DNA of 64,000 nt, taken from NCBI GenBank assembly GCA_030248195.1, contig JASAND010012507.1:53556-117555 (forward strand), given 5' to 3'. A program made the translations under genes and the position numbers. Below, piece after piece: positions 23,313 to 35,300 of the stretch (position 1 is its first letter; the number at the start of each line of letters is the position of its first letter). The stretch comes from Trissonchulus latispiculum (lineage: Eukaryota; Nematoda; Enoplea; Enoplida; Ironidae). Below the pieces are notes generated by a model. The model worked only from the letters and a program-made list of their open reading frames with translations, ran no database searches and was not told the origin of the DNA.

Positions 23313-23435
23313 TTATGTAGGGGCGCGATAGCGCCTCTACATAATAATAACAATAATAACAATAATAATAATAATTATAGTAATTATAATTATAATAATT
23401 ATAATAATTATAATAATAATAATAATAATAATGGG
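23313..23435. repeat. Hairpin followed by AAT-type microsatellite
   Basis: TTATGTAGGGGCGC-GATA-GCGCCTCTACATAA forms a 14-bp stem with one mismatch at about 23313-23345. It runs straight into about 90 bp of AAT/AAC/TTA trinucleotide repeats. The stem-loop resembles the AGGGGTCGC hairpin that ends the composite elements at 13574 and 16553. Confidence 0.7.
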
Positions 23436-23549
23436 TATAAATTTCGTCTGCGCGGCCCCCTGGAGACAGTGTTGGCCTGGTGCCAGCTAATTAGAGGTCC
23501 GGGAGGGGTAAAAATGTTACCATCGTAACGTACTCGAGTAGTACTACAA

Positions 23550-24800
23550 GTATAGCAAGGCTAACAAAAAATCACCCGAAATTTTAACAAAAAAATCACC
23601 CCACCCTGACTCACAGGAAAGTCGCAGAGACCCAATTTTTTGCATGGTGATAGCCACACATCTCGACATTACAGCCTGTGAGTTTGAGCCCCTAGGCCCT
23701 CTCCATGCGTTCATGGCAGACCTTTAAGTGAAGGTACCCAAAAGTGGCCTCAAAAACGTTCATGGCCGAAGTTCGAATTTCGGCTGCTATTTACTAAGGG
23801 AAAACCCTAGACAACCCATACTGTACATATGACATGTCCTGACTGTGCGCTATCGATACATATATAGAAGTTCCCGGTCGGACCTCTGAGCCGTCCTGGG
23901 GTGGGTGATTTTTTTGTTAAAATTTTAACAAATAAAAAATCACTTTCATATTTTGTTACTGACCTCAGAATAGCAGCTAGAGCAAAACTAGCGCCAAATT
24001 CGAGCTCAGTGACCTCGAAAACCCTTATAGCCGTTGTTTTTGAGGTTGCCTGACACTTCTCGGAGTCCAACCTGATAACCAGCCTGGCCTGAACCGTCCG
24101 ACGGTAAACGTGATTCCAGAAGTCAGTATTAGACTACAGTTACCCAAAAACTAATGCCAGATTTGAGTTCTGCGCACTAGAAAACCCCCTAGGACACGTT
24201 TGTAGGCACTTCTGACTTTCCAGTTGGTACCTGGAGGGTCCGGCAGGGGTCACGTGACCGTGGGTCATATACCACCAACATACGAAGTCCTAAGTTTCGC
24301 TGCCAAAACGGCTGGAAATAAGTTATAATCACTCACAAACACGAAAAAACAACATTTTAGCCTTTAAAACGGCAGTTTATAGCCACCAGACTTCATACTA
24401 GACCCTGCCGGGGGCCATCAGTGACCACTTACACTTCGGCGGGGTCAGTTGGCCGAGTTGGAACACTAGGTTGGTGGTTTTGGGTTCTACATATATACGT
24501 TATTTAATGCGCTCTATCCAAAACTGATGAGAAAAAATTGCTAGCTGCTCTTTGGGATCCGATCCGCCACTGATTTTTTTTGTTAACGAGTGATTTTGTT
24601 TTGTGAAACCGTTAACAAAAAAATCACAAACTTGCGCCTACTGCAACTTACTGGTAGGTTGTAGAGCAGCGAAACTGGGGTGGTTTAAAGCTTAGCCCAA
24701 GACCTATCCATGGGTCCTCAAAGTAATCGATTTGGTTTAGTTTTGCGAAAGTTCCAGCCAAAAAACCAAATTTTGATTTTTTTTGTTAACCTTGCTATAC
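23550..24800. mobile_element. TIR element with GTTAAC/AAAAAATCAC motifs
   Basis: GTATAGCAAGGCTAACAAAA begins the element and TTTTGTTAACCTTGCTATAC ends it. Inside, the pair AACAAAAAAATCAC and its inverse TGATTTTTTTGTTAA occurs several more times (near 23585, 23907, 24578, 24615). Length is 1,251 bp. No exact target duplication and no transposase frame are seen. Confidence 0.65.
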
Positions 24801-25298
24801 CACCATACTTTTGGTTAAAATTCCGAACTTCGAAATTTTGCACTAGGCGGGAGTTACCGTGCGTTTGTTTTTTTTTCGGTTAACAACGCTTTTCGGAAGT
24901 GCTTATGTCAGCGCAGTGTTGGAACGATATGGGCATTTTGGTCCTATACTACTTCTACTATATATTATATGTTGGTAGGCAGGGTCCTCCCATGCAGCCT
25001 TTTTTGGTCATTTTGGCACACTGCCAATTTTGGCTCTGTGCCAAGGCAACAAATTCGGACTTTCGCTATTTTGGCACTTCGGTTGTGATCGACTTTTTTT
25101 CACAGGTTAGCAGCTAGTTCGGTTTGGTTTGTTTTATTTGAATATTTCGGACTATGCGCGGAATGTAACGAGGGGGATTTTTTAATTTCGCTCTGTAGCT
25201 TTCAGGAGATGGGCCCAAATTTTGCATTTTTTCACCTGTTTTCACGAAAAGTTTCTGTCCCAATTTTACTAGAAATGGCCTAAAAGTCACTAAAAATG
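24801..25298. other. Spacer, nothing recognised
   Basis: GTTAACAACGC and TTTTTTTTCGG continue the flavour of the neighbouring element. No exon, RNA gene or terminal repeat is supported. Confidence 0.4.
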
Positions 25299-26230
25299 GC
25301 GTTTTTCGGCCTTGGGGTGGTACGCATATATAGTAAATCGGGGTCGCTGAAAACGATGAGCATACTGCCGATTCCGCCTGAAGTGACCACTGGTCAGCAT
25401 GGCTCCCGTGGTTCCTCGCCCAGGGTCAAAGTTGGGAAAACTCCCTCTAAACAGCGTTTTTCGGCGTTTTGGTCTTGGGCATACATAGTAAATCGACTAC
25501 GCTCGTTTCAATGGGCATATCGCCGAAACCGACGGAAGTGACCACTGGTCACTACAGCCTATGGGGCCTATTGACGAATGGTCAAACGGCCTAAAGCTGC
25601 GTTTTTCGGCGTTTTGGTCGGGGGAATATATAGTAAATCGACTACGCTCGTTTCATTGGGCATAGCGCCAAAACCGACGGAAGTGACCACTGGTCACTAC
25701 AACCTATGGGGCCTATTGACCACTGCTCAAACGTCGTAAAACTGCGTTTTTCGGCGTTTTGGTCGGGGGCATATATAGTAAATCGACTACGCTCGTTTCA
25801 ATGGGCATATCGCCGAAACCGACGGAAGTGACCACTGGTCAGCATGGCTCCCGTGGTTCCTCGCCCAGGGTCAAAGTACGGAAAACTCACTATAAATATT
25901 TTTCGGCGTTTTGGTTCGGGGCATATATAGTAAATCGACTACACTCGTTTCATTGGGCATATTGCCGAAATCGAGGGAAGTGACCAGTGGTCACTACGGT
26001 CTATGGCCCTATTGACCAGTGGTCAAACCCCTTAAAACAGCGCTTTTCGGCGTGTTGGTTGGGGCATAGTAAATCGACTACGCTCGTTTCAATGGGCATA
26101 TTGCTAAAATCGAGGGAAGTGACCAGTGGTCACTATGGTCTATGGGGCCTATTGACCACTGGTCAAACCCCCTAAAACGCGGTTTTCGGCCCTCTGGCGG
26201 TACGCATATAGTAAATCCGTGTCGAATTCA
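25299..26230. repeat. About 150-bp tandem array, 6-7 units
   Basis: Units start near 25299, 25454, 25599, 25744, 25898, 26040 and 26179 with GCGTTTTTCGGCGTTTTGGT. They continue with ATATATAGTAAATCGACTAC and a region containing one or two copies of the palindrome TGACCASTGGTCA. Spacing varies from 139 to 155 bp. Open frames across the units carry no recognisable domain. Confidence 0.88.
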
Positions 26231-26914
26231 GTGGTACTATATACCTATTTACATAATCACTATTCTTCTCTACCTCCGGCACTGTTCAAGCTCCTTGTAT
26301 CAATTGCCGCATTGCTGGAAAGGGATCCTTTAAAATGACAGCAGGACAAATAAAAATGCTCCTCCGGAGCATGAAAAAGTAATATGGGTGGTGGTGAGGT
26401 TGTAAAATCAAGAGAGAACTAGTCTTAAAAATGCTTAATATGGGGGCTAGGTTCAAAAAAAGAAGAGGACTAGGTTGTGGGCGAATTAATATGGGCACAG
26501 CTTCGCCGAGCAACCCATATTCGCGGGCTTTCACGCTTCGCCATGGCGATTGTCATATACAATGCCATTATTGTCAGTCAATAATAACAATTCCAGTAGT
26601 TAAACAATAGCTGCCAGTTGCTTGCTTATATATACGTAAACTATAGTAATTTCGTTGTGCTGGACTACGGCAAGCAACTAGAAAGAGCCAAGGCTATGAT
26701 TGTAACGCTAACGGTTCAATAGAAATAGAAGAGAGAGGGAGAGAGAGAGAGTCCTGAAATTATTGTTGAAATATAGAGTTTTCTTATCAATGGTTAAAAT
26801 GCACAGTAAATATTAAGAGTTTATCGAAAGAAATGTTTGCTTCCACTAAAACTCGTTTATCATAGTTGTATATTATTTACGCACCGTAACTAAAACTGAA
26901 CACTGGTATATATA

Positions 26915-27898
26915 TGTTACGGGCAGATGAATAAATTGGACACTTCTTAAAGTGTCCAGACAGATAGATAAATTATGCATGTGCGCAGACAGATAGATAA
27001 ATTCTTACAATTATCGCATTCTGTCCGGACAGATGAGTAAATTATCAATGTGTCCAGAACATGGCTGGACAGATGCGTAAATTTTTAAACTAAGAACTAT
27101 TAATGGAGAATATTTGTGCTTATAGCTGTTATTTAACTTCAGTATTGTTCTTGACTTTATTTTAAATAGTTTATTCATTGTTCTAAAGCTTGCTTATTTT
27201 ATTAGCTTATGATTGATTAAATTTAAAAATGTCTTATTTGATTTTTCTAATTTTCTGTATTATAACATTTTAATTTAATAATTAAATTTTAATATTTAAT
27301 AATAATAATTAAATTTAATATTAAAAAGAGATTAGGCAATACGTAAATAAATAAATAATTCTACGTTAGCCTGAAACGTGAATATGTAAATTTAATTCTT
27401 GTTAGTTTCACCGTTGGTTTCCATTTTAAATTACGTTAAAATAACTTCACCAAAATTTCACAAATAAGTATATACATAAAATAATTAAAATTAATTAAAA
27501 AATAAATTATCAATAGCGATCAATAATTGGAACGATATCTAATAAATGCTATATAAAATTAATTAAATCAAGTAACAGATTTAAAATTTAATGAAATATA
27601 AGCTAATAAAATGTTGTAACAAGCTTTAGAACAATGCATAAACTATAAAAAACAAAGACGACGAACAATACTGAAGTTAAACAACAGATACAAACACAAA
27701 TATTCTGCACTGTTAGTTCTTAGTTTAAAAATTTACGCATCTGTCCAACCTTGTTCTGGACACATAGATAATTTACTCATCTGTCCGGACAGAATTCGAT
27801 AATTGTAAGAATGTATCTATCTGTCTGCGCACATGCATAATTTATCTATCTGTCTGGACACTTTCCGAAGTGTCCAATTTATTCATCTGCCCGTAACA
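26915..27898. mobile_element. Nested foldback with repeated subterminal motif
   Basis: The ends are TGTTACGGGCAGATGAATAA and the inverse TTATTCATCTGCCCGTAACA. Each arm carries five copies of CAGATRNRTAAATT with variable linkers. The arms continue as a weaker inverted match for about 300 bp and enclose an AT-rich centre. The flanks TATATA and TATACA differ by one base. There is no reading frame of note. Confidence 0.8.
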
Positions 27899-27913
27899 TA
27901 TACATATGTAATA

Positions 27914-28230
27914 CTGGCATTTTTTAGGGTTTTGAAAGTGGGGGGGGGGGGGGGCTTCCGAAAAGTGGGGGGGGCCACCCAAAGGTAAAATATACCGAAA
28001 TTTTTAGCGAAAAATTAGCATTTTTAAGGTAAAAACGCAAAAAAATCGCTGTTTTTAAGCTTAAAATGAGCTTATAAGTCCATAAATTATCTAAAAATAG
28101 AGAAAATTTCTGAAAATTTGACCTCAAAAACCTAACTTTTTGACACTTTTGGGCGACCCCCAAAAAAGTGGGTGGGGGCTTGCCGAAAAGTGGGGGCCCC
28201 CCCACCCCCCCCCCACTAAAAAAATGCCAG
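27914..28230. mobile_element. G-tract MITE, family G1, copy c
   Basis: CTGGCATTTTTTAGGG and CTAAAAAAATGCCAG are the ends. The exact 5-bp repeat TAATA flanks both sides (27909-27913 and 28231-28235). The 317-bp body is closely similar to the copy at 4056-4441. Confidence 0.85.
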
Positions 28231-28434
28231 TAATACGTATGTATATAACTTTTTCAGTCCGCGAATATGGGTTGCTCGGCGAAGCTGTGCCCATATTAAT
28301 TCGCCCACAACCTAGCCCTCTTCTTTTTTTTTGAACCTAGCCCCCATATGAAGCATTTTTAAGAATAGTCCTCTCTTGATTTTACAACCTCATATTACTT
28401 TTTCATGCTCCGGAGGAGCATTTTTATTACTTGT

Positions 28435-28886
28435 ATTCTTTGGATAGACATAAGCAACTGACTCTTCCTGAGCAGCTTGTCGTCCGCTGAAAAAATTCAT
28501 CCAATTTATTGAAAATTCACAAAGCAGTAACCATAAGAATGTTTCCAAAAAGTAGCCCATGGGCGTTTTTTCGGGGGTGGGCGCTTTTTTGGATTACAAA
28601 AACAAATATGAAATTGCTGATTCCGAAAAAAGTCCATGGGCCACTGTTTGGCATAATGCGGTAAAAACCTTAAAAGTGCCATTTCGCTGCTGGAGGACCC
28701 AATACAGGTACAATTGTGGATTTTAACAGCCAATTCTACGTAAAAAACCATTCTCTACACGATAGAATAATAAGTTTTATCAAATTACATCATTTTTAGC
28801 ATTTTTCAAAAATTGCCCTATGTTTATGTGTTAAACTTTATGAAACCTGTCCAGTTGATGCAGCATTTTCAACGGCACATAAAGAG
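28435..28886. other. Spacer with MITE-like motifs
   Basis: CCCATGGGCGTTTTTTCGGG at about 28557 repeats the motif near 23180. No exon is supported. Confidence 0.35.
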
Positions 28887-29420
28887 CATAGGTGTAATTG
28901 GGGGGGGTTGGGGGGCTAACACCCCAGCCATTTTTACAAACCCCCGCCAAATTTTTTGGGGGCTCCAGCCCCCCCCCACCTGAGGGCGGGGGTAGTCGCG
29001 CCGACGGCGCGAAAACTCGGCCAAAAATTGGGTATTTTTAGGGTTAATTCTGCTAAATTTTTCAAAAAGTCCAAATTTTGGCTTAAAGTGTTTATTATTG
29101 CGAGAAATACATGTTTTTAACGGTTTTATAGACTTTCTGGCTCAATATTGACCTTATTTTAGACAATATTGACCTTATTGACTTAGACTTTGAAACATGT
29201 TGGCAATCAAGTTTTCTAGTTTAAAACCCCTGTCTAATGTCTAAATTACTTCATAGTTGAATGTTTTTTGGCATTAGCAATGCCTGAAAATGCGATTTTT
29301 GACATAAAAATAGAAAAAATTTTTGAGGGAGCTTTGGGGGGGGGTTGGGGGGTCTAAAAAGGGCCCCCACAAAATTCCGGGGGAGTGGGCCCCCCAACCC
29401 AAATCCCCGTTACACCTATG
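28887..29420. mobile_element. G2-family MITE, copy c (complete)
   Basis: CATAGGTGTAATTGGGGGGG opens it and CCCCGTTACACCTATG closes it. The body has runs of 7-8 G and C next to AAATTTTTTGGGGGC and CGCGCCGACGGCGCG. It is the intact counterpart of the disrupted copy at about 21960-22357. The flanks ATAAAGAG and CACATGAG match at only four of eight positions, so no duplication is claimed. Confidence 0.7.
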
Positions 29421-30781
29421 CACATGAGATCTCAAAAAAGTTACTTAGATCGGGTTTTTTGATTCATACTAACTAAAAAAGGGTTGAATTTTACACTGGA
29501 AGTGTCAGAATTGCGATACGACAATTTTTAAGACCTGTGAGGGGTGGGTTTATTTTCCCCCATTTGGGTTTTCCCCCGCTACTTTTTGCATTATACCGCT
29601 CTAACGGTACAACATAGAGAAGTGCAAATAGGCTTGAAAGAAAGTTCTAAGTACGCCAAGTACGATGGTATATAAAGTTATCAGAAAGCCCTTATAATAA
29701 AAAAGTTCCAGCCAAAATCCGAAAATGTGGGTTTTCCCCCCATGGCTATAGTTCTGGAGAATCCAAATGTTGGTGTGGTGTCTTTATGGTTTTTGTTTTC
29801 CTGACCTCAATACAGTTTAGAGGTATTTAAATTTATACCTCTATACATACTTGTATATACGTAACCGCTTATTCCGGAGCTCCTGATTGCAAATCTGGAA
29901 TCGAAAACTTCTCCGGATTTTTCCAGGCTCGTCGTCATCATCTCTAAGGTCGGATCAAGCAGGGTCGACGGCGAGCCAGCAGCCCACTGTCGCAGAGAAA
30001 GCATAGGACGGCTATTGGTGGCTATCAGGGTTTTTTGGTCGAACTTTAGGCCAAACTGGCCTCAGCGAATCAAATTTTTTAGGCCATCACCCAAAAAATT
30101 TAGGCCATCCAAATTTTGTTAATTTTTAGGTTGCGCGTTATTGTATGCATTGTTAAAACTACACTTATATATCTTATATTCATGCGTTATATAGTCAACA
30201 CTCGCTGTTTAACAACAAAATTCACCATCGTTACTGTTTAACACACAAGAAAAACTACGTTCTTACCTTAATGGCTGAAACAGAATCTTGTTTAGAAATG
30301 TATAATAGTGCACGGCACGACAGTATTAATGAATTAATGAATTTTAGTGAAAATTAAAACTGGTAGGAGCAGCTACGGTCGAGCATAGAGAACCAAAGAA
30401 AGAAGAAAGTTAAAATAATAGAAATAAAGTTAAACTACTGAAAAATAGCATTTCTTCGATGAAATTCTAATAATAGTAAATGAAATTATAACTTAAATGT
30501 GTATTCATAAGTGCAAATAGACAATGTAACTAGCTGGCTGCTGGCGCAGCCCAGAAATACAAGTGAAAACGTATAAATCCGCGCCTCGAAATTTTTTTAG
30601 AAAATTACTGTTTTTGCTTAAAAATCAATAAACTAGCTGGGTTTTCGCCGAAAACTTTAGACCAAATGGCCTCAACGGCCACAATTCCTTAGGCCATCGC
30701 CTCATAAATTTAGGCCATGGCCTAAGCTATGGCCTAAAAACACCTTACTGGCTATTCCCTTAGGCAGGAAAGTTTTGAGTT
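29421..30781. other. No gene recognised
   Basis: Repeat-derived text is present: GTGGGTTTTCCCCCCATGGC near 29730 is the inverse of 22646, and TTAGGCCATCACC/TTAGGCCATCGCC occur at 30090 and 30690. Short reading frames lack recognisable content. Confidence 0.4.
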
Positions 30782-30809
30782 TAGACCAAGATAGTGAAAT
30801 CTTGGTCTA
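30782..30809. other. Perfect 11-bp stem-loop
   Basis: TAGACCAAGAT, loop AGTGAA, ATCTTGGTCTA. No gene abuts it; it starts the block that resembles a retroelement remnant (30782-31200). Confidence 0.6.
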
Positions 30810-31210
30810 GTGTGTCTGGGGCACAGTAGGATAAAGGTGCCCCAGATTTCATCCTCTCCCGACTGGCAATGGTTGCTCGCTAGGCTGGGGTAGGATATCG
30901 TATCGAAGGTGTGTTTGACAGTTTGGAGGAGCCGGTATTTCCGTAAGCAGGGATGAGTAAGACTAAGCAGGGATCTGTCCTTTGGGGTCAGACCTGCCTC
31001 GCTTGAAGCAGGGGCAGGGCCGAGGTATCCGTGGATTTGTTTTCCCCGAGGATGGTCTACGCCATATCTCCAAATTTGCAGTCAAAAGTCTTCTGATTAC
31101 TGATTTATCGGCTTGAAAGTCGGTTGATGGCTGCTGCTGTGAGAGAGAAATGCAGCATTTTCCACTGGGGTGTATGGTCCCCGGAGCAGAATTGGACAAC
31201 CGGTCAATTC
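30810..31210 (-). repeat. Possible retroelement 3' remnant
   Basis: This GC-richer block stands out from its surroundings and has an open minus-strand frame (31199-30963) ending PRPCPCFKRGRSDPKGQIPA. No catalytic motif is visible, so assignment to a LINE 3' end is a guess based on composition. Confidence 0.25.
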
Positions 31211-31606
31211 CTCGAAAAATCCCCTAGAAGTAATTCTTATTGAGATATGTATATACTAGAGATGCACCGGGGCCTGGCCAAAAATAAGCAAAATTTTGTA
31301 AATTTTTGACTTATCTTGGCCAAAATTTTGAATTTCGAAAGCCAAAAATTGTTACAAATCGTTTGAATTTGAATGAAAACAACGATAGTAACGTTTTATA
31401 TCAGAAATTATATATTGCTAAATTTAAATTTTTCAAGACAATTTTTGAAAATTTTCGATTTCGACCCCTAATCTCCAGGCTCCGGCCGATGACGCCCCGG
31501 CCCCCGAAGTGGCGGGCGGCCCCAGTGCATCTCTAATATATAGATATATATACCTTCAAAAATTTTTTCCACAGTCTCACCTCTCGACAACCGAGTTCGG
31601 TGCCCT

Positions 31607-31735
31607 GGGGTCGATGTTGTTAACACCTAAACTCGGGTTAAGTCACTAACCCGGGTTAAATTCATGTGTTAAAGGTAGGCAAGCAAACCCGGGTTAGCGA
31701 CTTAACCCGGGTTTGGTTTTTGATAACATCGCCCC
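31607..31735. mobile_element. Small palindromic MITE
   Basis: GGGGTCGATGTTGTTAACAC at the left pairs with the inverse TTGATAACATCGCCCC at the right. The interior repeats AACCCGGGTTA in both orientations. Length is 129 bp. No target duplication is visible. Confidence 0.6.
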
Positions 31736-31992
31736 TTGGAAGTATATACGAATTATTCAGCTACGTTAAAATTTTTATTTTTGTTGTAACAGCCACTGTC
31801 GAAATAAGCAAATTTTTGCTAAATTTGGTAGAAATTTTATATATTATCAAAAAATTTTTTTTATACCCAAAGTGTAAGATTACCAACAGTTCTCCAAAAT
31901 ATCGCGGATTTTGTGACTTCTCTGCCGGCCTCGCCTTGTCCCATTTATATATATATTGTTTGGCTTGGTAACTTGTATATATATATACGTAC

Positions 31993-32280
31993 CAGGGGAT
32001 TTTTTCCGGGGGGGAAGAAATTTTCGGGGGGGGAAGATTTTTTCGCAAAAATTAGCCAAAAAATGGTATTTTTCGGCGTATTTTGCATGGTGAAACACAA
32101 AAAGTTCTCAAAAATGCCAGGATTTAAGGTATAAATAGCCATTTTTACGAAAAAACCTCCGGCGAAGCCGGAAAATTTTTGAAAATTTGACAATTTTTGG
32201 AAAAAATGTAGACCTCATTAAGGGGGCAGACCAAAATCCCTGGGGGGGAAGGCCCGCCCCCCCCTGTAAAAAATACCCTG
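31993..32280. mobile_element. G3-family MITE with 6-bp flanking repeat
   Basis: CAGGGGATTTTTTCCGGGGG begins it and CCCCTGTAAAAAATACCCTG ends it. ACGTAC occurs immediately before (31987-31992) and after (32281-32286). The 288-bp body shares GCCAAAAAATGGTATTTTT and TTTGCATGGTGA with the copy at 22087-22346. Confidence 0.8.
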
Positions 32281-32354
32281 ACGTACATTTGTTATACGAG
32301 TTGTATATACATCTGTATATATATTTGTTCCACACAATTTGTAATTTATTACAG

Positions 32355-35300
32355 AAAATGCAGACCCTCGCTGAAGATGATCAAAATGAAAGGGAAAACC
32401 TCTTTGTAGCTTTGGCAGTTTTTTGTTTGAAGGCCAACTACCTGTCAGCCTTTGAAGGTTGGCAATTGTGGTTTGTTGCGTACTCATCAATTGCACTTGA
32501 GAGTGCATTTTGAGACCGATTATGGGCTCCTATTTGTACGAGAAAAGTTTAGAGGTCTCTTAGCTTAGGAGCTGTTTGTGAAAAACCATTCTATCTGTCC
32601 TTATAAGTAATGAATTTAGGAGCTCTTGGCGGTATGAGCCCTGTGTGAAACACCTCCAGCTTCCAACCCTTATTCGGAAAAGGAAAAATGCGTGTGTACT
32701 TTTCAGTGGCTTGCAGACCTTTGTGCAGACACCTTTCTCCCAGCCTTCCTTGATTTTGCTGTAATCTTTTGTTTAATATTTGCTCATGTTTATTAATCGT
32801 ACATTTCCTTTCTGACCATTTAGTCAGTGTAGTTGCTGTTACTGTTGAAGGCCGTACAATTTGCTTGCCGATTATAGAGCTGGTGAAATACCGTTCACGC
32901 AGATCTTGGTCGGTGCCTGATTCAATCTTGTCCTTGGCAAGCATTCGCAGAATTGTGCAACATGGCGATTTTGATAAGCTCTCAACAGTAATCAGAATAG
33001 CAGACAGCCTATTGGTACACTGCGTGAGCAGTCCAAACGAATATTTGCTTTGTTCCAAGATGATTACATCCATTAATTTCTTGGTAGGTTTAGTTTACTT
33101 CTTGGCTAATTGTAGGGAATTTTTCTTTTAACAGGGTTTTTCAAAATTTCACCTGCACTGTTTAGTGTGTTTTTAAAAATCTGTGTTTTTTGAAAGTCAC
33201 TTTTGCCGGATTAACACGTTTATACGGTTTATACAGCATTTAAGAATTTGTAGAATGTATATAATCGTTAAATTTATGGATTTAGTTAAATTTAATTGAT
33301 GCCATTTAATAATTTTGTTTTTTGGAGACTTGCTTGATTGTTTGGTATTTCAAATTTTGGCTATATCTATGATTTATATATTTCAGCATTTGTGCCAAAT
33401 AGTGAAGACGCTGGATCCTGCCACTGCTAAATCATCTATTGCTTCTTCCCTGTCCATTGATAACATCCGAAAATTTCGATCGGTATTGCATATGTTTATT
33501 TCCAAACATTAACAAACTTACATTGTCTGGTGTATTTTTAGGCCAAACTTCAGGGGGGAAGCGTCGTGAGGGTGGGGCCCCATCGGTTCGGGGGGGGGCT
33601 CACTCATAATGAGGCATATTTTTGAAAACTTTTCCAAATTTTTATGTTTCTTGTTTGACAAAAATCGCTAAAATGACTATTTTTCGGTTTTTGTTAGGCT
33701 AACATAGCGAAAATCTGGCGAAGCGGGAAAATTTTTGAATATTTAGGGTAAACGGGGCCAGTTTTGGGGGTTATGGTCGCAATTCATGGGTACATTTTAT
33801 GTGAGGGGAGGTAGCCGAATGGGGGGGCTGTGAAAAATAAAGTAGTCAAAATAAGCCAGATTGTGTGTATAAAGTCCGCTAACAAGTACCTAACTTGACA
33901 GCGCGACACGTCTAATAATGTTTTTGGGGAGGGCCGCCTAATTTGTTGTTCGCTTTGAGCGATTTATTATGCATTATTTTCTGTTTGTTGTCTCGACAGC
34001 TTTACAGTAATGCAGTGTTGTCTAAATATATATAGGCATTTTTTAATTCAAGGAAGAATTGCGAAAAGAAATTGGCCGTGTTTACAGGAAGTATCGAATA
34101 TATCTCTACGGAGTGCTGTCTGATTCAAAACTACTTCATCAGTTCAAAGTTTCTGACTTTTCTTCCAAATTTAAAGCTCATGTTGATCATCTTCTGGGCG
34201 TAATTCAGCTATTAATGGAGAAAGCTGTGGCACAATTCCCTGAATTTGATTTGAATAAGGTAACTGGTCTAGCCCCGCCCTGAAGTTTATATTTAAATTT
34301 TGTTCGAATTAGTGGGCATTGTTAAAATTTGTTTGCTGAATTTACATTTTGTAAATAGCTTGGCTCTGGCTTACTTCTAGGCCAAACGAAAATGGAGGGC
34401 ATATTTTTTGACAAATTTTTAGGTTTTTTGTGTAAAAATTGCTAAAAATCGCTAAAAAATAACTAGTTTTTGGTGTTTTTTAAGCTAAAATAGTTGAAAA
34501 TTAGGTAAAAATCCGGCTAAGGCGGAAAATTTTTTGAAAATTTAGGCTAAAAATGGTAAAAAATGGCAATTTTTGGGGTTGAGGGGGGAAGTCGCCGAAT
34601 GGGCGGGGGCCACCCTCCCCCCCAGTAGAAGTAAGCCAGAGGTTATCTTCAGTCCAATATACGTATGCTTCCTTATGCAAGAACATACTCGTGTTTTGCT
34701 CAGATTCTTGTTACATGGCTCAGCATGAAAAAACGAAGATAACACAATTGTTAAAAGGCTATTGTTACATGCTCCGCCTGCTTTCTTTGCACGCTAACGA
34801 CTTACCCCCCCCCCCCCAGTTGTAGTTTTAGTAGATCGAACAAATTCAACCGCCCCAATTATGTTCTAAATCGCGCAACAGACGCAGTTTAGAGTCATTG
34901 TGTTTTTTGTTTCATTCAAAACATAATTTTAAGTAAACATACAGAAACCTGGGCTGAGTGTTTATTCCATACATGTGAAAGTGTGGAGAGTCGGAGGTTA
35001 GCCGGCATACCAAATTAAAAAAGTTTAGGGTGGTTAACTAAGTATCTCATATACACAGTTTTTGGCTGGACGCCGAAGTATATATAATTTTTGGTGCAAA
35101 AAATGGGTTTTTCAAAGAGCTTTTTTCAGCGCTGGTGGATTAACGGTTTGACCAATTCTGAAACTTTTTGTTGCTGCTATCAATAAATAATAAAGGTATT
35201 CCGGTTTTCCTTCGGCGGCAATAACAGGTCAAAATTTGTTACGGGAGTGTTTACAGTTTCCGAGGGGACCTCCCCCCCGCGCCCGGTACGTTCCTGGCCT

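Larger units (their letters stand above)
26346..28434. mobile_element. Foldback element with hairpin-bearing ends
   Basis: Arms of about 190 bp (26346-26535 and 28258-28434) are inverted and roughly 93% alike by eye. They share the outer end ACAAGTAATAAAAATGCTCC (slightly shortened at left), the hairpin ATGCTCC-TCC-GGAGCAT and the inner palindrome-like AATATGGGCACAGCTTCGCC. The terminus ACAAGTAAYAAAAATGCTCC is the same as that of the composite elements at 11399, 11904 and 13601. The interior contains a second foldback and a MITE. Confidence 0.75.

Noticed and set aside
25299..26230. CRISPR-like regular spacing of repeats
   Set aside because: The whole unit repeats, including the would-be spacers, and the context is an animal genome; it is a minisatellite.
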